Positions 34,214 through 47,205 of a DNA stretch of 64,000 bases are shown here, piece after piece; the stretch's first letter is position 1; the number at the start of each line of letters is the position of its first letter. A program made the translations under genes and the position numbers. The DNA comes from Dasyornis broadbenti. Lineage: Eukaryota > Chordata > Aves > Passeriformes > Dasyornithidae. The notes below the pieces were generated by a model. It did no database searches and was not told where the DNA came from. It worked only from the letters and a program-made list of their open reading frames with translations. The stretch spans positions 1-64,000 of the forward strand of contig VZRN01004722.1 of assembly GCA_013397935.1 (NCBI GenBank), read 5' to 3'.

Positions 34214-37200
34214 TCACACTTTGTCACTGCTGCTCTGCAGTCACCGGGATTCAGTGTTTATATGGAGCAGTGAAAGGAAACTGAGAAATCCAAGCTGGGC
34301 ACAGCAGGTTTGAACATTTTCTAAACAAGGACCTACACTTCCACAGACCACTACTCTGCAACTTGGAACCAATCATGACAGGTTTTCTGCCCTGTTGAAC
34401 TGTTGAAGAAAGGCAAAATTTAAAAAGAGCTGGATGTAAGAGTGGCCCTGAAGTAGCTATGATAGAGAATGACTTCGAAACAGATCCACATCCTTTCATA
34501 GAAATTATTAAATCCCGTCATTGGAGTTTTTATAGTGACATGTACACTGTAAATATATGATGGGCCAAGTTATAGGAGCCTTCATACCTTTTCTCTGCTG
34601 AGAGGATTTGCAGTTGTTGACAGCCTTTGGTTTTGTCCTGCTTGCATGTAGTTTTTCCAGCTCTTCTGTTGTGTGCCTCATGAAAAGAAAGCTCAAGTTC
34701 AAGGCTGTGTGGGATTTTTCTCAAGCCATTGACGTTCCAGTCAGTAAATAAGCATCCCAGCACACAGGCCAAATTAATTCCATCATCATCAAATGGAAAC
34801 ATAGTGCCTGAGACAAAGTGACTGAGAGGTCAAGGAAATCTGCAGCTGAGGATCAAACTGGGGCCGGTTGGGAACTCCATATGTTAAAGGTGAACGAAGG
34901 GGCATTTTCAGAGCTTGGGGTACACTTCAGTGGTTGCACGCAATCCTTCATGCTTCTTGTGGCTGTATCCCAGATTTATTGTTGACTGATGCACAAGATG
35001 AAACAACAAGGGTTGTTCTGGTATGTGAAATTTCCTTCTTTCAATTAATTTTATACTTCTGATGCGATCGCTGTATGAAGTGACCCTTTAGAAAACATTT
35101 TAAAACTCCACACCAGCGCAGAAAAGCTTTAGTGTGTCTGACAGCTCTGGAGCTGCCCGGTCAGGGGACAGGTCAGGGTTCAACCTATTAAACTTTTGGT
35201 AGCTGCAAGATGCGACATGATCTGAATTGCCCATCCACCAACACAGACCTGATTGCTGCTCCCATTTCCTGATGCAGCAAAGGACAAAGCAGGAAAGAAA
35301 TTAATGCACACATTTCATCCCCTGCAGGGCTGACATCTTTCTGGCTGACTGATAAAAACCCTCAGATGATCAGATAGGAGAATGGTCTCAGCCTCACAGT
35401 CTGTTTGCCTCAGAGCAGCTCTGTTCTTTTAGAGTCACTTCCATTCAATGGCAGGTCTGGGGAAATAGGCAAAAAACCCATAAGCCAGCTTTTGGGTGAA
35501 AACAGCTGTATGTTTTCAGTGCAATTGTAATCTGGCACCTTAAATTTGTGACCCTTTAAATTTGGTGTCATGTGAACCCTGATTACTCATCCCTTGGGGG
35601 AAAGGAAGCCTATCTGAGAAGATCTCACACTTCCAAACTGCCCCACTCTTGGTGGCTTTCAGCCATGTAAAAGTAATAACCCTTCCATAAGATATTGCTC
35701 AGTGGCTCTTGGAAATGCCTTGGAATAGGACTTACTCAGCGGATTTGAATAAAACCCAATCTCTTGTTTTTACAGTGTCTGAGGATTAAAGTGTGAAATG
35801 TAACCATTCTGACAAAAATCTGTGCCTTTCCACTGCCCTGTTTCATATCAAACCTCTAGCATTTTGGTTGCCTGTTGTGGGATGCCATCTGGCTCTGTTC
35901 TGCTGGAACAGGGCACTGGAATATTGTGAACATTGTTCGTGTTTCGAAAAAGCAGCAATTGTATCTGCCCAAGTCACCCAACACAGCCAGGCTAACACTG
36001 AGAATTCTCCTCTGCCCTTTGGGGCCCTTTCTTGCCACTGTGCTCCTCTTTCTTTTGGCTCCTCTCTGCACACCCTTACACAGTGGTGAGCTCAGAACTT
36101 AGTTAATCTAAATTAGCCAACACCTTCTTCCAGAGCTTTGCCTCTTGGCCCAGACTCCCAGACAATGCATAGGGGAAATTACATGGAGAGGGTTATTCAA
36201 CCTGCCACCATCTAGATGTAGAGTTAATTATCATGGAAGGCACTTCAGCTTTTCATTGCTCAGTTATGGACTCGTGTGTCTGGGCTGATCACCTCAGGTA
36301 TCCTCTACAGTTAAGGAAGACAAAAAAGGGTATTTTAAGATTGTCTTTCATCTCATGGCTGAAGATGGGGGATAAATCCCTCTCCAGTGTTCTGAGGGGA
36401 CAGTGGGATTGCAGAGGGATGTGGATCTGAGGTGAACTGTGGCCTCGGAGCCCCCTCTGTGCCAAGGAATCCCATCCTGGAGTAACTGGGTTTTGAAGTA
36501 AGGACCCTCCAGTAAAATTCTGGTAGTTTCTTAGGAGGAACCTTGGCAAATCAAACCCTTTTTTTTCAAAATGGTTCCTCTATGGGACAATTAACTGTAT
36601 TAAGTTATGCCAAGTCTCTTTAAAACAGATAATTCTTGGCAGATGTTAAGAAAGTAAGTGTTGCATGTTTTTTGCATTTCATTGTTGAATCCTATTGAGC
36701 TAAGTAAATTTTATCTTTACTTTACCCTTCTCTTTAATACACAGAAATAAACACTTCCTTTCTACATGGCCTGGCCAGTTTTACCTTGGCAGTTTTTAAC
36801 CCCAGTTTGTAAGGCTGGGAAAGATTGACAGCTGGCTGTGAAACTGATGAATTGGGAGGTGTTAATAAATATAACCTGCACTGGGAGGGCTGCATCAACT
36901 GGAAGTTTGAAAGCTTTGTTCCAGTGACATTAGCTCTGAAGAGTACTTCACTTTCAAAAGCGCATGGAATTCTTCTTTTGGCATCTCTAGTGAAAAACAC
37001 AAATTAAAATTCATGTGTGTTCTTTTCCCTCCCCTTGTTCCTGTAGGGAAACTGTCTGTGTGTTTATGGCAGCCCCAGCTGTGTGGCATGGGGCTCTGTC
37101 ACTCGTTTGCCAACAGCCACAGATTGGTTGGTCTGCAGTGGTCAAGGCACTAAGGAAAGGAGGGTGCTCTGAGCTCTTCTCATCTTAAGCTCATCCATGA

Positions 37201-38984
37201 GTTTTTTCTTCTCCTATGTTCTATGAGGGCACCAGATCCAGGTCTATGGGTCCTGGTAGGAGGGAGCTGCTGAAAAGCTGAACCTAAGTCACCTTTGTGA
37301 ATCCAGTCCCTTTGTAGATGCCAACTGTGCTTGGAAATTTGGCTTGGGATCTTAAAATCACTTTGCAGATCCAGCCCTCAGGCACCTTTGACAAGCCCTC
37401 CATAGGAAATGAAGTTTTTTTCACCCTAAGTGTGAAATAGGGTATAACTCTTACTAGCTTTAGAGCAGCTAAGATCATATAGCACTTTTTATAGACTGCC
37501 AAAGGGTCTAAATATGGTCAGTAAACCAGAAGGTGTTTTAAGGGGAGTAGACAGAAAGGGGTTAGGTCTGCATGGGCTCATTGACATCTGTATTTAAGGC
37601 ATGGGGGGTACCGTGATGCCTTTGGGGAAGAATGCAGCTACTTGCACTTTATTTCATTGCTACAATTTCAGTGCCAAGCCACTGGACTTGAGGAGAGATG
37701 ATTCTTTTCCTTTTTCTTGCCTCTGAGCACACAGGCAAGTAAATAATGAGCCATTGCATACTGGTCCCCTGTACAGAAAATGAATTCATTGAAGAGCTTG
37801 GCCTTTCAATGATTACTTTTATTTCCAATTCTTTACTTTAAGCAGGTTGGATTTTCAGCACTCAGCTTCCCCTAGGAGAAAAACAAACCAACACTTTACT
37901 ACATTAAGGTGTGTACATGAATTGTCAAGTGAAAATTGACTGTGGACCATTGAAGGTCCAAGCTAAAAACACCCTGAGCTCTGCAGCTGAATGGACGCGT
38001 GCTTTGCTGCTGTGAGGGGCTCTTACAACCAGGCTGCTGTCGTCTTTGAGCCTGAGGTGAGCGCTGTGGGTCTCGTGGAGACAACAATCCCTTTTGTTTT
38101 GTGAAGGAAAAATATGTAACCGTACATTTGTTTTAACAAAGGAAGGTATCCTGTGAAGTGGGCTCCTGGGGAACTGAAATTTTACCATGCGGACTCCAGG
38201 CTGCAACTCTAAGAAATGGTTTGGGGATGGTTTGTGGTCTACAGACACACTGACAAATGTGTGATTTAATGTGGAGAAACACCAGCACAATGATCCTTTC
38301 ACAGGCCTCTTAAAACATTATTGTTTCCTGTCTTCCAGCAGTCACTTCTGGAAACTTGAATGTAACGCTGAACCCTTCACTGGTTTTAATGTCACCTTCA
38401 CATAACTGCTCCCCTCTGGACAGAGATGCACAGGTGTTAATCTACTCACGCTTTTCATCTCTTTTAAAGGGGGCTGTGAGGAAATGCTCTCTGTGTTTCA
38501 CATTGACCAACTTTCTTTGCCTTGAGTTACAAGAAGGCTTTGTGAATACACCCCAAGAGTTTTTCTTTTGCAAGCCCCAGAATCTTCTGAGGATTTGCTT
38601 CCTGAGTTTTATTTAGTGCAGCAAGGCTGTGGGAAAGCAGTATCAAAACCATCAGCTCTAAGCTTTGGTTTGAAGCAGGCTGATGTTTTCTGGAAGAGAG
38701 TTTTGGACACTGGAGCTAAGGATGCAGCAAAATTTCTTCTTGTACTCACACAAAATCTCATTCTTGAGACTCAGTTACATCCCACTTGCAATCTCTGGTA
38801 GCTCAGCTCCACAGTGACATAGTTAATAAAAATCTGCTTTTAAGAGCAACTTATACCAGAGTTTACTTACTACCACTGAAGTTTTTAACTCAAATTTTAA
38901 TTTCAACAGGTAGTGCATTGAAACTTTAGGACACTATGTTTTGTGCTTTCTTGTCACTTTTTCATGCTTCCTGAAAGGGGTGTA
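34214..38984. other. Single-copy sequence, no gene seen
   Basis: About 4.8 kb without a recognisable transposon. Frames reach 125 codons (37925-38302, -), with none recognisable. The palindrome GCGATCGC with two CpGs sits at 35064-35071. The stretch 37960-38080 is GC-richer and ends in a donor-like GAG|GTGAGC at about 38055, but no open frame leads into it on +. Confidence 0.45.
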
Positions 38985-39080
38985 GCTGCTTAAGGGACAC
39001 CTGGTTAGGTTAATGGTTAGACTTGGTTAGACTTGGTGATCTTAGAGGTGTTTTCCAATGTGATTCTCTGATTCTACTGT
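38985..39080 (+). mobile_element. CR1 LINE 3' tip, degenerate (group B)
   Basis: Only the last ~95 bp of the element remain: AAGGGACACCTGGTTAGGTT, GACTTGGTGATCTTAGAGGT, GTTTTCCAATGTGATTCTCT and GATTCT at the end. A 10-bp unit TTAGACTTGG is tandemly doubled at 39017-39036, a local change inside the copy. Confidence 0.72.
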
Positions 39081-42000
39081 GTGAATATGGAAATGACACG
39101 CTGTTGAAGAAAATGAGCCTTGCTCAGGGAGAACAAAATAATAAAAGAGATATTATATTCCCCTGACAGAGCTATAATTGCAGTTTTTCACTATTCTTCC
39201 ACGAAGCGAGGGCAAATGGGGCAGGGACAGGTGGAGCACTCTGCCTGGGTGGCACCAGGACCTCCCAGCCCCATCCTATGAGGGCCTCCCACCTCTTGGA
39301 AGTGTCAGAGCAGTGTCTGCTGGAGCTGCTGGGCTGTGCACTGTGTTTTTGCCCACCAGCCTGCCTGCCAGAGATCCACCAGCTCCGTGACCACCATCTG
39401 CTGCTCTGCAGCCTCTCCTTTATCACATCTGTTGGGTTTGCCAGGGGCTGGTGGATAAATGAGGTGTGACTGCTGTGAGTCCTCCAGAGCAGAGGAGCCT
39501 CTCCACGAGGTCATGTGCAGCTCTAAGATCCTGCCAGCCTAGGCTGTGATTTTCAAACCTGGGCTTTCAAGGTTTGCAGTTTGATTTTAGCATCTCATAA
39601 TATCCCTGTGATTTGCCTCTGTGGATCACACCTCCTCACACGCAGTGCTTTTCTTTCGGGTACAGATGAAGCGGGAGACTTTAAGGTCAGAGAAGAAATA
39701 AGCAGAACAAGATGTACAGTTCTTCTAGATGTGAGTTCTTCTTTTGAAGTGAGCTTTCTATTCATGTGCTTTCTGCCGAATCAAAAGATTTACCTAAAAA
39801 TAAACATTTCAAAAATTAAGATAAAATTCCCCTGTCATCCCCCAGCTCCTTGACTGTTCTGGCAGGAAAGCACAGTGGAACAGAGCCAAACCTGATACAT
39901 GGTTCTTCAATGACAAATTCTGATGTTGAAGTCGTGTTTGCTGAAAAACTGGGAAACCTCCCTTTGAATTGCTTCAACAAATGTTTTCTTTTAACATTTA
40001 AATTCACAACAACAAACTGAGAACAAGGAGACCCAAACAAAAGCTTCATATATGAAGAAGTCAGTCTATTTGGTCACTGGCAGCTCAAAAAGTCTCCTTT
40101 CTATACCCTGGCTGTGCACAATAATTAAATGTGTATGTTAATTGGAGCCTCAGCTGAGGCATTAAAGTATTTTACTATTGTGTAACAGTGTCAGACATAA
40201 GTGAAAGGGTCTTCAGCCACACATGTGGACAAGATGAAGGAGGAGAAGGAAGTCAATGCCTCTAACCAGCTTAAAATAATGAATCTTGTTGCAGGAGAGA
40301 GGGAGAAGCATCTTGTAAAGGATGGGAAAGCCATGGGGTGCAGGAATGGTTCTGCAGGTCAGCGTGGACATGTCTGGTGCGGAAGCAGGAACACAGAAGT
40401 CTCAGGTGCCAGGAAAACATCGCACTGAAAACATCACAGAAGAAAAAGGTTTAGATAAACAGAGAAGTGCTTTGCCAGACATGATGAGCACCTCAGCAAA
40501 TAAAGAATTAGAATGTCTGACCTGATGCCAGCCATGAGCCTGAAAGTCAGGGGTGACCAGGAGATCCCAGAGCATAGTGGGGCTGAGGGAGAAGACAGAG
40601 GTTTTTTCCAGTATCTGGGAGGTGGGAAATGGCATTTCACAAGGAGGTATCAAAGAGGTGGCCTGCGAGGAGACAAAACAGTTTAGATTTGTCAAATTAG
40701 GCAAAAGGAGACAAACCAGGGCAGAGAAAATCAGTGAGGAACTGGCATGGAGATGACAGTTGAATTCATGGGAATGAGCAGTGTTCAAGGGGGGGGGGAC
40801 AGGGTTCCTTGAGCTGCAAGTAAGGTTTTTTTAATGAAGGAAATAAATACATATATATATAATGTCTAATGTTCTCAATGTAAAGCTCCCCTCTTTTCCC
40901 AAAGAACATAAAAATGAGTGCTGTGGCACTAGTTGCCATGATGGAGATTTATTCAAGGTATAAAGGAATTTTGCAGCCAGTTATGCTCTGTGGTTTATCA
41001 AACAGGGACTCCTTATACATGAAATATCACTGCACCTCAGCACAGGAGAAATCACATAACTGTTTTCTGAGAAATAAAATACCACAGTCTTCCCATTATT
41101 ACAAATAGTTCTCAGCTGCAGCTGGGAAAGAAAAGTTGGAGATAGTTAATCTTTTGTCATATTTTGCACAAATAGAGACCAAACTGAATATATTTCCAGT
41201 ATTGAATTACTTGTTCATTTATTCCAAGTTAAGGATGCTAATTACTATCTGTATTTTCACAGCCCTAACTGATTATATTAACCTGACAAGAGGGCAGCCA
41301 AAATTCAAGATTAAGTTTCCAGATAATGCTAATAGATTCATTTTCCCTCATCTCTTCTGTCTTTTGGCTGATTTTCATTAGTTCATTTGTAAGGCTCCTA
41401 TTAGCCCATGGTTATTTCAACACAGCGTGCAACATAGATGTGGAATTTGATCTTGATGTTATTCTCCACAATTTAAAATCTGACTTCAGATCTGTCTGTC
41501 GCCTGAGGAAAGCAGGAGAATGCAAATAATGATCTAAGATTCAAGAAAACAAATAGGCAGAGAAGTAGAAAAGTGTGCTTTGAAAATGCCTGCTGGAAAG
41601 GAGGTGTAGAAGGGTAGTGACAAGGAGTCACAGAGATGTGTTTTACTCGCTTTCAGGATAAGAGCACAAGTCAGCAATACGCTCTGAAAATTTTCCAGTG
41701 TACCTCTCATGTCAGTGGCCTTAATACTCTCTATGGGATGTGTGAACTGTAAAAAGGCAGAAAAAGGCAGCAGTTTTCAAAGTCAGTGTTTTCAAAGTTA
41801 TTATCAGTTTTAGGATTAAAGACTCAGCTCCCAAATTTTATGCTGAGGTTGAAACCACATTTTGAGTTAAAGGAAGGGTACATTGCTGACCCTCTTCATT
41901 GCACAAAAACCTGTGTACAAAAAGCTGTGTCTGTCCAAGGTTACGGCAAAAAGACAGCACTCTTTTTAAAAGTCTTGTGGAGCTGCAGCCAGTGCTCTGA

Positions 42001-44230
42001 AGTCCTAAGTCAAGATCTCTAATGACTACTGTTGGTGCTGGGGAAACATTGATTTTTGTCTTATTTCTGACAGAATTAGTGGCGATAGCTGATACGAATC
42101 CACTTATCCTACTAGCTGACTGTATTTCCAACCATTTCAGAATTCCAGCTGTTTGGGATTTTCAACATTAGGAAGATGCTGATGTCCTGCAAGTGCCTTC
42201 ATACCTCCAGAGTCCAGAAGCTGAATGATATAGGGGTTTGTGTGTGTATGTTCTAAAAGGAAGATGACAGAAATTTCTGTAGGGACAAAAGTAAAAACAC
42301 GGGGCAGAGAAACACCTGAGGAAAAAGAAGAATAGGAATTAATGGGCTGTGAGTGTCAGTTCTGAGAGAATGAAATTTGCTCTTAATGTATATTTGCCAT
42401 GCATGAGCAATCCTTCCCCAAAAGGGACCAAGCTCTGATGGTTACTTACACTCAAGGAGCTTTTTACAGGGAGGTTGATGGAAAACATCATTCTTTTGCT
42501 GCTCAGACAGTGGGAACACCAAATCACATATTATGTCTGGTGCATGTTCTGTCTCAAGCCCTGTATCTCAGCTGCTGCAAATGGAAAAGTGACTGGGAAA
42601 TTAATGTTTCCTATGGAAGAGCTGTAACAACCTAAGCACTCGGGAAACCTACATCCCATCTCCTGAAGGCTTGTTGGTCTGGCCCGCTGTCCTTGATGAA
42701 AAATACAATGAATGCCTTCCCACAGGAAAGCTCCTGCGCACAGGGCAACACAGATCCCCCTCTTCCTGGTGTTCCTCTGCCTGTCTTGTCCTGCCAGATG
42801 GAGAGGATTCCCAAGCATATCTAGGTATGGCCAGGGGAGATCCATTTCCCTAAACCTGGGAAGGTGACCGTGTGTTACAGGAACTTATTTCTCCCTATGG
42901 ATGAGGGAGAAAATTCAGGTGTCAGGGCCAGATGTAGATTTTTTTGGGGATGGTTGTAGAGCTGTGCTGAGTGAAGGCTGCTCTGCTCCACTGTTGGGGC
43001 TGATCTCCCCCCTCCTCCTGCAACTTGCGTCTGTGAACACTCCTAAACACACTCCAGTCAAAATGCGTTTCCAAAAAGAAGCCTAATCCAGTTTTGCCTG
43101 TCCCAAAAGTAATTTTTAGAGGTGTAGGAGCTTATTTGCACAAGTGGGAGCACCGAAGGGGGACAGTGCAGGGGCACTGTGGGTGGTCTGGGGTCGCAGT
43201 GGGTCCTGGCGGGAAGGTGGCTGTGCCTCGGACCCCTGGCTCAGGTCCTGCCCAAGGGCCGCCAGTGGCCCAAGGTACAGGGACAGGCTGGAGTCGATTG
43301 GTTCCATTCTAAGGGATTCCATTTCTTCAATGAAAACAAGGTCAGACAGAGGTTTTTGGTGTGGGTTTCACTCGTCTGGCTGGTAGGAAGGAGAAACAGT
43401 TGTCATGGATCCTGAAACAAGAGCAGAGCATCTGGAGCAGGCAGAGTCCCCTGAATAAGTGACTACGTGTGCTACTTTGCTTCCCTGGCAAAAACTGGAA
43501 ACAATCTGTCCTTCTCTAGATGGTCCAAAAACCTACTTAGAAAATCAAACACTGAGGCTGGGTTTAGTTCAAATTATTTGCAGTGGATCAATTTCATATT
43601 TTCAAAAGGATTTAATGCCTATATACAGATACATGGCTTTATAGTAAATATTATAAAAAATAATGAAAACACTGGTGAAACCAACTTTGAACTGGTCATA
43701 GAATTAATTAGTTTACTGAAAGTAATGTTTTTCATTATACTAAGAAGACCAACAATCAGAATTTGGCAACAATATGCTTAAATAATTTCCTAAAGTACTG
43801 ATAAGGAAAGAATACAATGAAAAATGTGCATAATTCAGTGTAAATGCTTTCACAAACCAGAAATGAAGGGCCTTTTTCTGGAGAGAAGTGTTTTCCACCT
43901 GAGCCGCCCACCTGAAAATTTTACTGATTAATTTAGGAATGTGTGTGTTTGTGTCTCCTGGTTTCAGAAATTTTCTCCCCCAGCATTCTACTTTCATTAT
44001 CAGTCTTCTCAGTGCCATATCTGCAGATCTGTGTGCTGCTACACCCACAGTCTTGGCACTGAAACCTCAAGATATTGTAAATCAAAATCCTCTTTACATA
44101 TGTATGTATTCTGGATGAATTATATGTGAGATTTTTAGCACTGTCTTATTTTGTGTTTGATGTGCACAAATGTTTAGGCATCCTTTACATAAAGGCAGGG
44201 GGAAAATTATATGTCTGTGTTTGCATTATG
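39081..44230. other. Single-copy sequence, no gene seen
   Basis: About 5.1 kb with frames up to 132 codons, none recognisable. Two GC-richer patches occur. At 39200-39500 the + strand has many CCAGC/CTGCC words; at 43140-43290 there are several CpGs (TCGCAG, GGCGGG, CTCGG, GCCGCC) and a donor-like CAAG|GTACAG. A G10 run lies at 40789-40798. Neither patch has a convincing exon structure. Confidence 0.45.
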
Positions 44231-44244
44231 CCAGCAGGGGCCAA
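44231..44244 (+). promoter_or_regulatory. CTCF-like motif, weak
   Basis: CCAGCAGGGGCCAA matches the CTCF core consensus CCASYAGRKGGCRS at 12 of 14 positions; the mismatches are position 11 and position 14. It has the same orientation as the stronger match about 240 bp downstream. Motif match only. Confidence 0.3.
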
Positions 44245-44449
44245 ATCTGGGATTTTTGTAGAGACCTGGCTTGCAAAACTATGACTTAATAAAAAAGGAG
44301 AGGCTGGTTCCTCTAAAGCGAGACCCTGTATTTATATGCTGCCTTTCTACCATTCCAAGTAAATCTAAACTGTATTTAAATAATGAAATGCTGTTGCAAG
44401 GTGTCGATTAGCACCTCAAACCCTTCGGTTCCAGGATTCCCGATGGTTT

Positions 44450-44464
44450 TGGCTCCGGGAGCCA
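44450..44464. repeat. 15-bp GC-rich palindrome
   Basis: TGGCTCCGGGAGCCA is two 7-bp perfectly complementary arms around one G. It lies ten bases before the CTCF-like site and inside a short patch of raised GC with CpGs (TCGATT, TTCGG, CCCGATG, CTCCGGG) in AT-rich surroundings. Confidence 0.85.
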
Positions 44465-44474
44465 GATCTGCACA

Positions 44475-44488
44475 GCACTAGAGGGCAG
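44475..44488 (+). promoter_or_regulatory. CTCF-like motif, strong match
   Basis: GCACTAGAGGGCAG matches the CTCF core consensus CCASYAGRKGGCRS at 13 of 14 positions, missing only the first C. It retains the AGAGGGCA centre, which carries most of the binding information. It is the best such match I found in the window. Binding is inferred, not shown. Confidence 0.42.
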
Positions 44489-44937
44489 GCGAGACCAGAG
44501 CTACCCCCCAAAAACGGCAATAAAAGGATTTGAGTACACAATTCCACTCTGAAATACAGCTGAAACGAGAAAGAAAGCCTTGCATCTTACCTAAAGCCTT
44601 TAAGAGGAATCAAGCAACTTCACAAGGATTATTTTGCTCTTATTGGGGAATTTTATTTCAGAGCACAGTGACAAGTGGCTCTGCAAGGAAGCAGACATGG
44701 TTTGCAGGTCACTGCAACCCTGCAACTCCTGTGGGGGATTTGTACTTCCTCGCCTCCCTGGGTGATGCTGAGAGCTGTGTCACTCCATCCTCCTTCTTCA
44801 CCCTTCCTGGACCTGTTCTTGCCTCTTAGTTGGCCTTTCCCCCCCCTTTTTTTTTTGTCTAATAATATCCAAATTCTACAAGCTTCCCTAATTGAGAAGT
44901 TGTATTTGCTTCTGGCTTGCCCACACATTGGGGCAGA
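44489..44937. other. Single-copy sequence, no gene seen
   Basis: Unremarkable sequence with a C/T-rich stretch at 44790-44860 that includes a T-run. A 99-codon + frame here is not recognisable. Confidence 0.5.
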
Positions 44938-45325
44938 ATGAGGAAAAGAGAAGGATTAGGGGTGACCTGATTGTGGCCTTGCAGTGCCTGAAGGAGCTAC
45001 AGGAAAGATGGAGAGAGACCATTGACAGGGGATGGAGGGACAGGACACAGGGAATGGCTTCCCACTGCCAGAGGGCAGGGTTGGATGGGATATTGGGAAG
45101 GAATTGTTCCTGTCTGGGAGAGTGGTGAGGCCCTGGCACAGGGTGCCCAGAGAAGCTGTGGCTGCCCCTGGATCCCTGGAAATGTCCAAGGTCAGGCTGG
45201 ACAGGGCTTGGAGCAGCCTGGGATAGTGGAAGTGGTCCCTGCCCATGGCACAGGGTGGAAGGGGATGACACTGAGGTCCCTTCCAACCCACACAATTCCA
45301 TGATCCGAAGATTCTGTGGTTCAGT
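44938..45325 (+). mobile_element. CR1 LINE 3' end, 5'-truncated (group A)
   Basis: It starts with AGAGAAGGATTAGGGGTGAC and CTGATTGTGGCCTTGCAGTG, then GGGACAGGACACAGGGAATGG, GGGTGCCCAGAGAAGCTGTG, GGATCCCTGGAAATGTCCA and GGTCCCTTCCAACCCACA. It ends in the ATTCCATGAT / GATTCTGTG tail. It shares a block of more than 70 nearly identical bases with the copy at 24045 (GGGACAGGACACAGG through GGGAAGGAATT). No reverse transcriptase remains. The 192-codon minus frame is a shadow of the repeat. Confidence 0.93.
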
Positions 45326-46767
45326 GTCATGGGGTGCACAGCTAACCCCTCCAACCCCTGCTCTGCAGAGAATCTCTCTCAGTGTCTCAGTTCTGCAGAG
45401 CCCAAATTGCAGTGACCCATCCTGGTGTCGCTCCCAATGCCGGGATGTGATTTCTTTCCTCCTCACACAATCAGGTACCAGTGGGTCTCAGTGAGCAGGG
45501 GGAAGCAGCCTGGCCTGGTGGCACAGAGCCATTGACTGAGGAAAAATACTGGTGTGAATAAATTATCCCTGCAGCAGCTCACACAAGAGCCACAGAGTTA
45601 GAATATAAGTGGGTATATGTATCTTTTTCTTCTCTCTCCTGTATTTCATTTTCATCCCTTATCACTTTCTGCTTAGGTTAACCAACCATCCCAAACTGTC
45701 AAGGAAATTTTAGGTCTAGTGATTATATGCTGTAAGTGGACTTTTTAAAAATGTATGCTAACTGTGAAAGAGATGTCTTAGGTCTTTTTGTCCTTTTCTC
45801 AGTCAAGATATATTATTTCTTTATAGTGTGTTTCTTACCACTCTGTCCGCCTTGAAAGTGCCTTTAATTTAATAGTTTATTCCAGCATTTTTGAGGCTGA
45901 CTTTATCCCTAGTATTACGTAAATTATTGAAACTCTCTGATCCTTAGAGTAAAAGTGATCTGAAAAGTAAAATAAGATTATAGGTTCAAGGTGTATTTCC
46001 TTGTTTCTCATGATGTCCTTCACAGAATTTCCCACTGCTGCTCAGCCTATCTAGGCTATCAGTTCTCCTTTTACTTTTCTAACACCAAACTGGAATAATT
46101 GGCCTGGATAGCAAACAAAATTAACAAACTTTCACATAATTTGAGGAGTACATTGATCTGCAGTGTCTTTTCTAACACAGCAGTGATGAACAGAATGAAA
46201 CAAATTGTCAGTGACTGCTCCTATTTTATTTCTTGAGACTTTTCTTTGCGAGTAGAACAAATCCTGAGTTCCCAGGACAAACAGGAATTTAGCTGAGCAC
46301 CAGCCAAATAAAACCTCCCCTAGCACCTTAGGATTGTGCCCTGACTGAACAAACATCCTGGAGGGAGTTTTCTGAAACTTTCTGCCTTTTCTTGACCTCG
46401 TGTCATGGGAACTGGAGGAGGTTTTATATTGATTTTGGGGGAATGGGTTTGTTCTGGTCCTGACTTCTCAGTGTACCATAGCAAGGGTTTGTACCATGAC
46501 ATCCTGAGCTGGCAGCTGACCTGAGCCAAGGTGCGATCTCAGAGGAATGGTTAAAGCACAGGGAAGCAGCTTTTCTTGTTAAGGAGAGATCAAAAACATC
46601 AAAAAGTTCCACTTTTCCTTGTAAAATTTGCCTACTACCAGCAGTTACCTGTCATGTGTGCTCCACGAGGTGTTGGGTAAAGAAGTGAGAGTGCAACAAC
46701 AGCTGGAAAATGGAGACCACACGCTGAAGTCCATTGGAGATGGTGGATGGATCCCTATGGCTTTTGA
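45326..46767. other. Single-copy sequence, no gene seen
   Basis: AT-rich sequence between two + CR1 tails. Short minus-strand frames at 46132-46612 are not recognisable. No other repeat is seen. Confidence 0.5.
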
Positions 46768-47205
46768 GGGGCTGGAGAGTGTCCTGGGAAGGAAACAGAG
46801 CTGGGAAGGGGCTGAAGTACCAGGAGCTGCTGAGAGAGCTGGGAAAGGGGCTCAGCCTGGAGAAAAGGAGGCTCAGGGGGAACCTTCTGGCTCTGCACAG
46901 CTTCTGACAGGAGGGAGCAGCTGGGGCGAGTTCAGGCTCTGCTCCCAGGGAAAAGGGCCAGCAGGAGCAGGAACAGCCTCAGGCTGTGCCAGGAGAGGCT
47001 CAGGTTGGACACCAGGAAGGGCTGAAAGGGATGTCAAGCCTTGGAATGGGCTGCCTGAGGAAGTGATGGAATCACTGTCCCTGGAAGTATTCAGAAAATG
47101 TGTGGATGTGACACCTGGGGACATGGTCAGTGGTGGAGGACTGGTTGGAGCTGATGATCTCAAGGGCTTTTCCAACCTACAGCAGCTGCATGGTTGTCTG
47201 GATCC
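46768..47205 (+). mobile_element. CR1 LINE 3' region, longer copy (group B)
   Basis: Ordered CR1 words are GAGAGAGCTGGGAAAGGGGC, CAGCCTGGAGAAAAGGAGGC, TGTGCCAGGAGAGGCTCAGG, TTGGACACCAGGAAGGGCTG, TTGGAATGGGCTGCCTGAGG, CCCTGGAAGTATTCAGAAAA, TGTGACACCTGGGGACATGG and GGGCTTTTCCAACCTACAGC. The ATTCTATG-type tail is missing, so the 3' tip has been lost or replaced. A 220-codon + frame runs through it by chance; it is repeat 3' UTR, rich in Gly, Glu and Arg, and not a reverse transcriptase domain. Confidence 0.88.

Noticed and set aside
43140..43290. CpG-bearing GC-rich patch considered as a small CpG island or exon
   Set aside because: Too short for a CpG island. A donor-like site exists, but no matching acceptor with an open frame was found.
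44888..45466. 192-codon minus frame
   Set aside because: Shadow of the group A CR1 at 44938-45325; similar peptides appear at 24.1 kb for the same reason.
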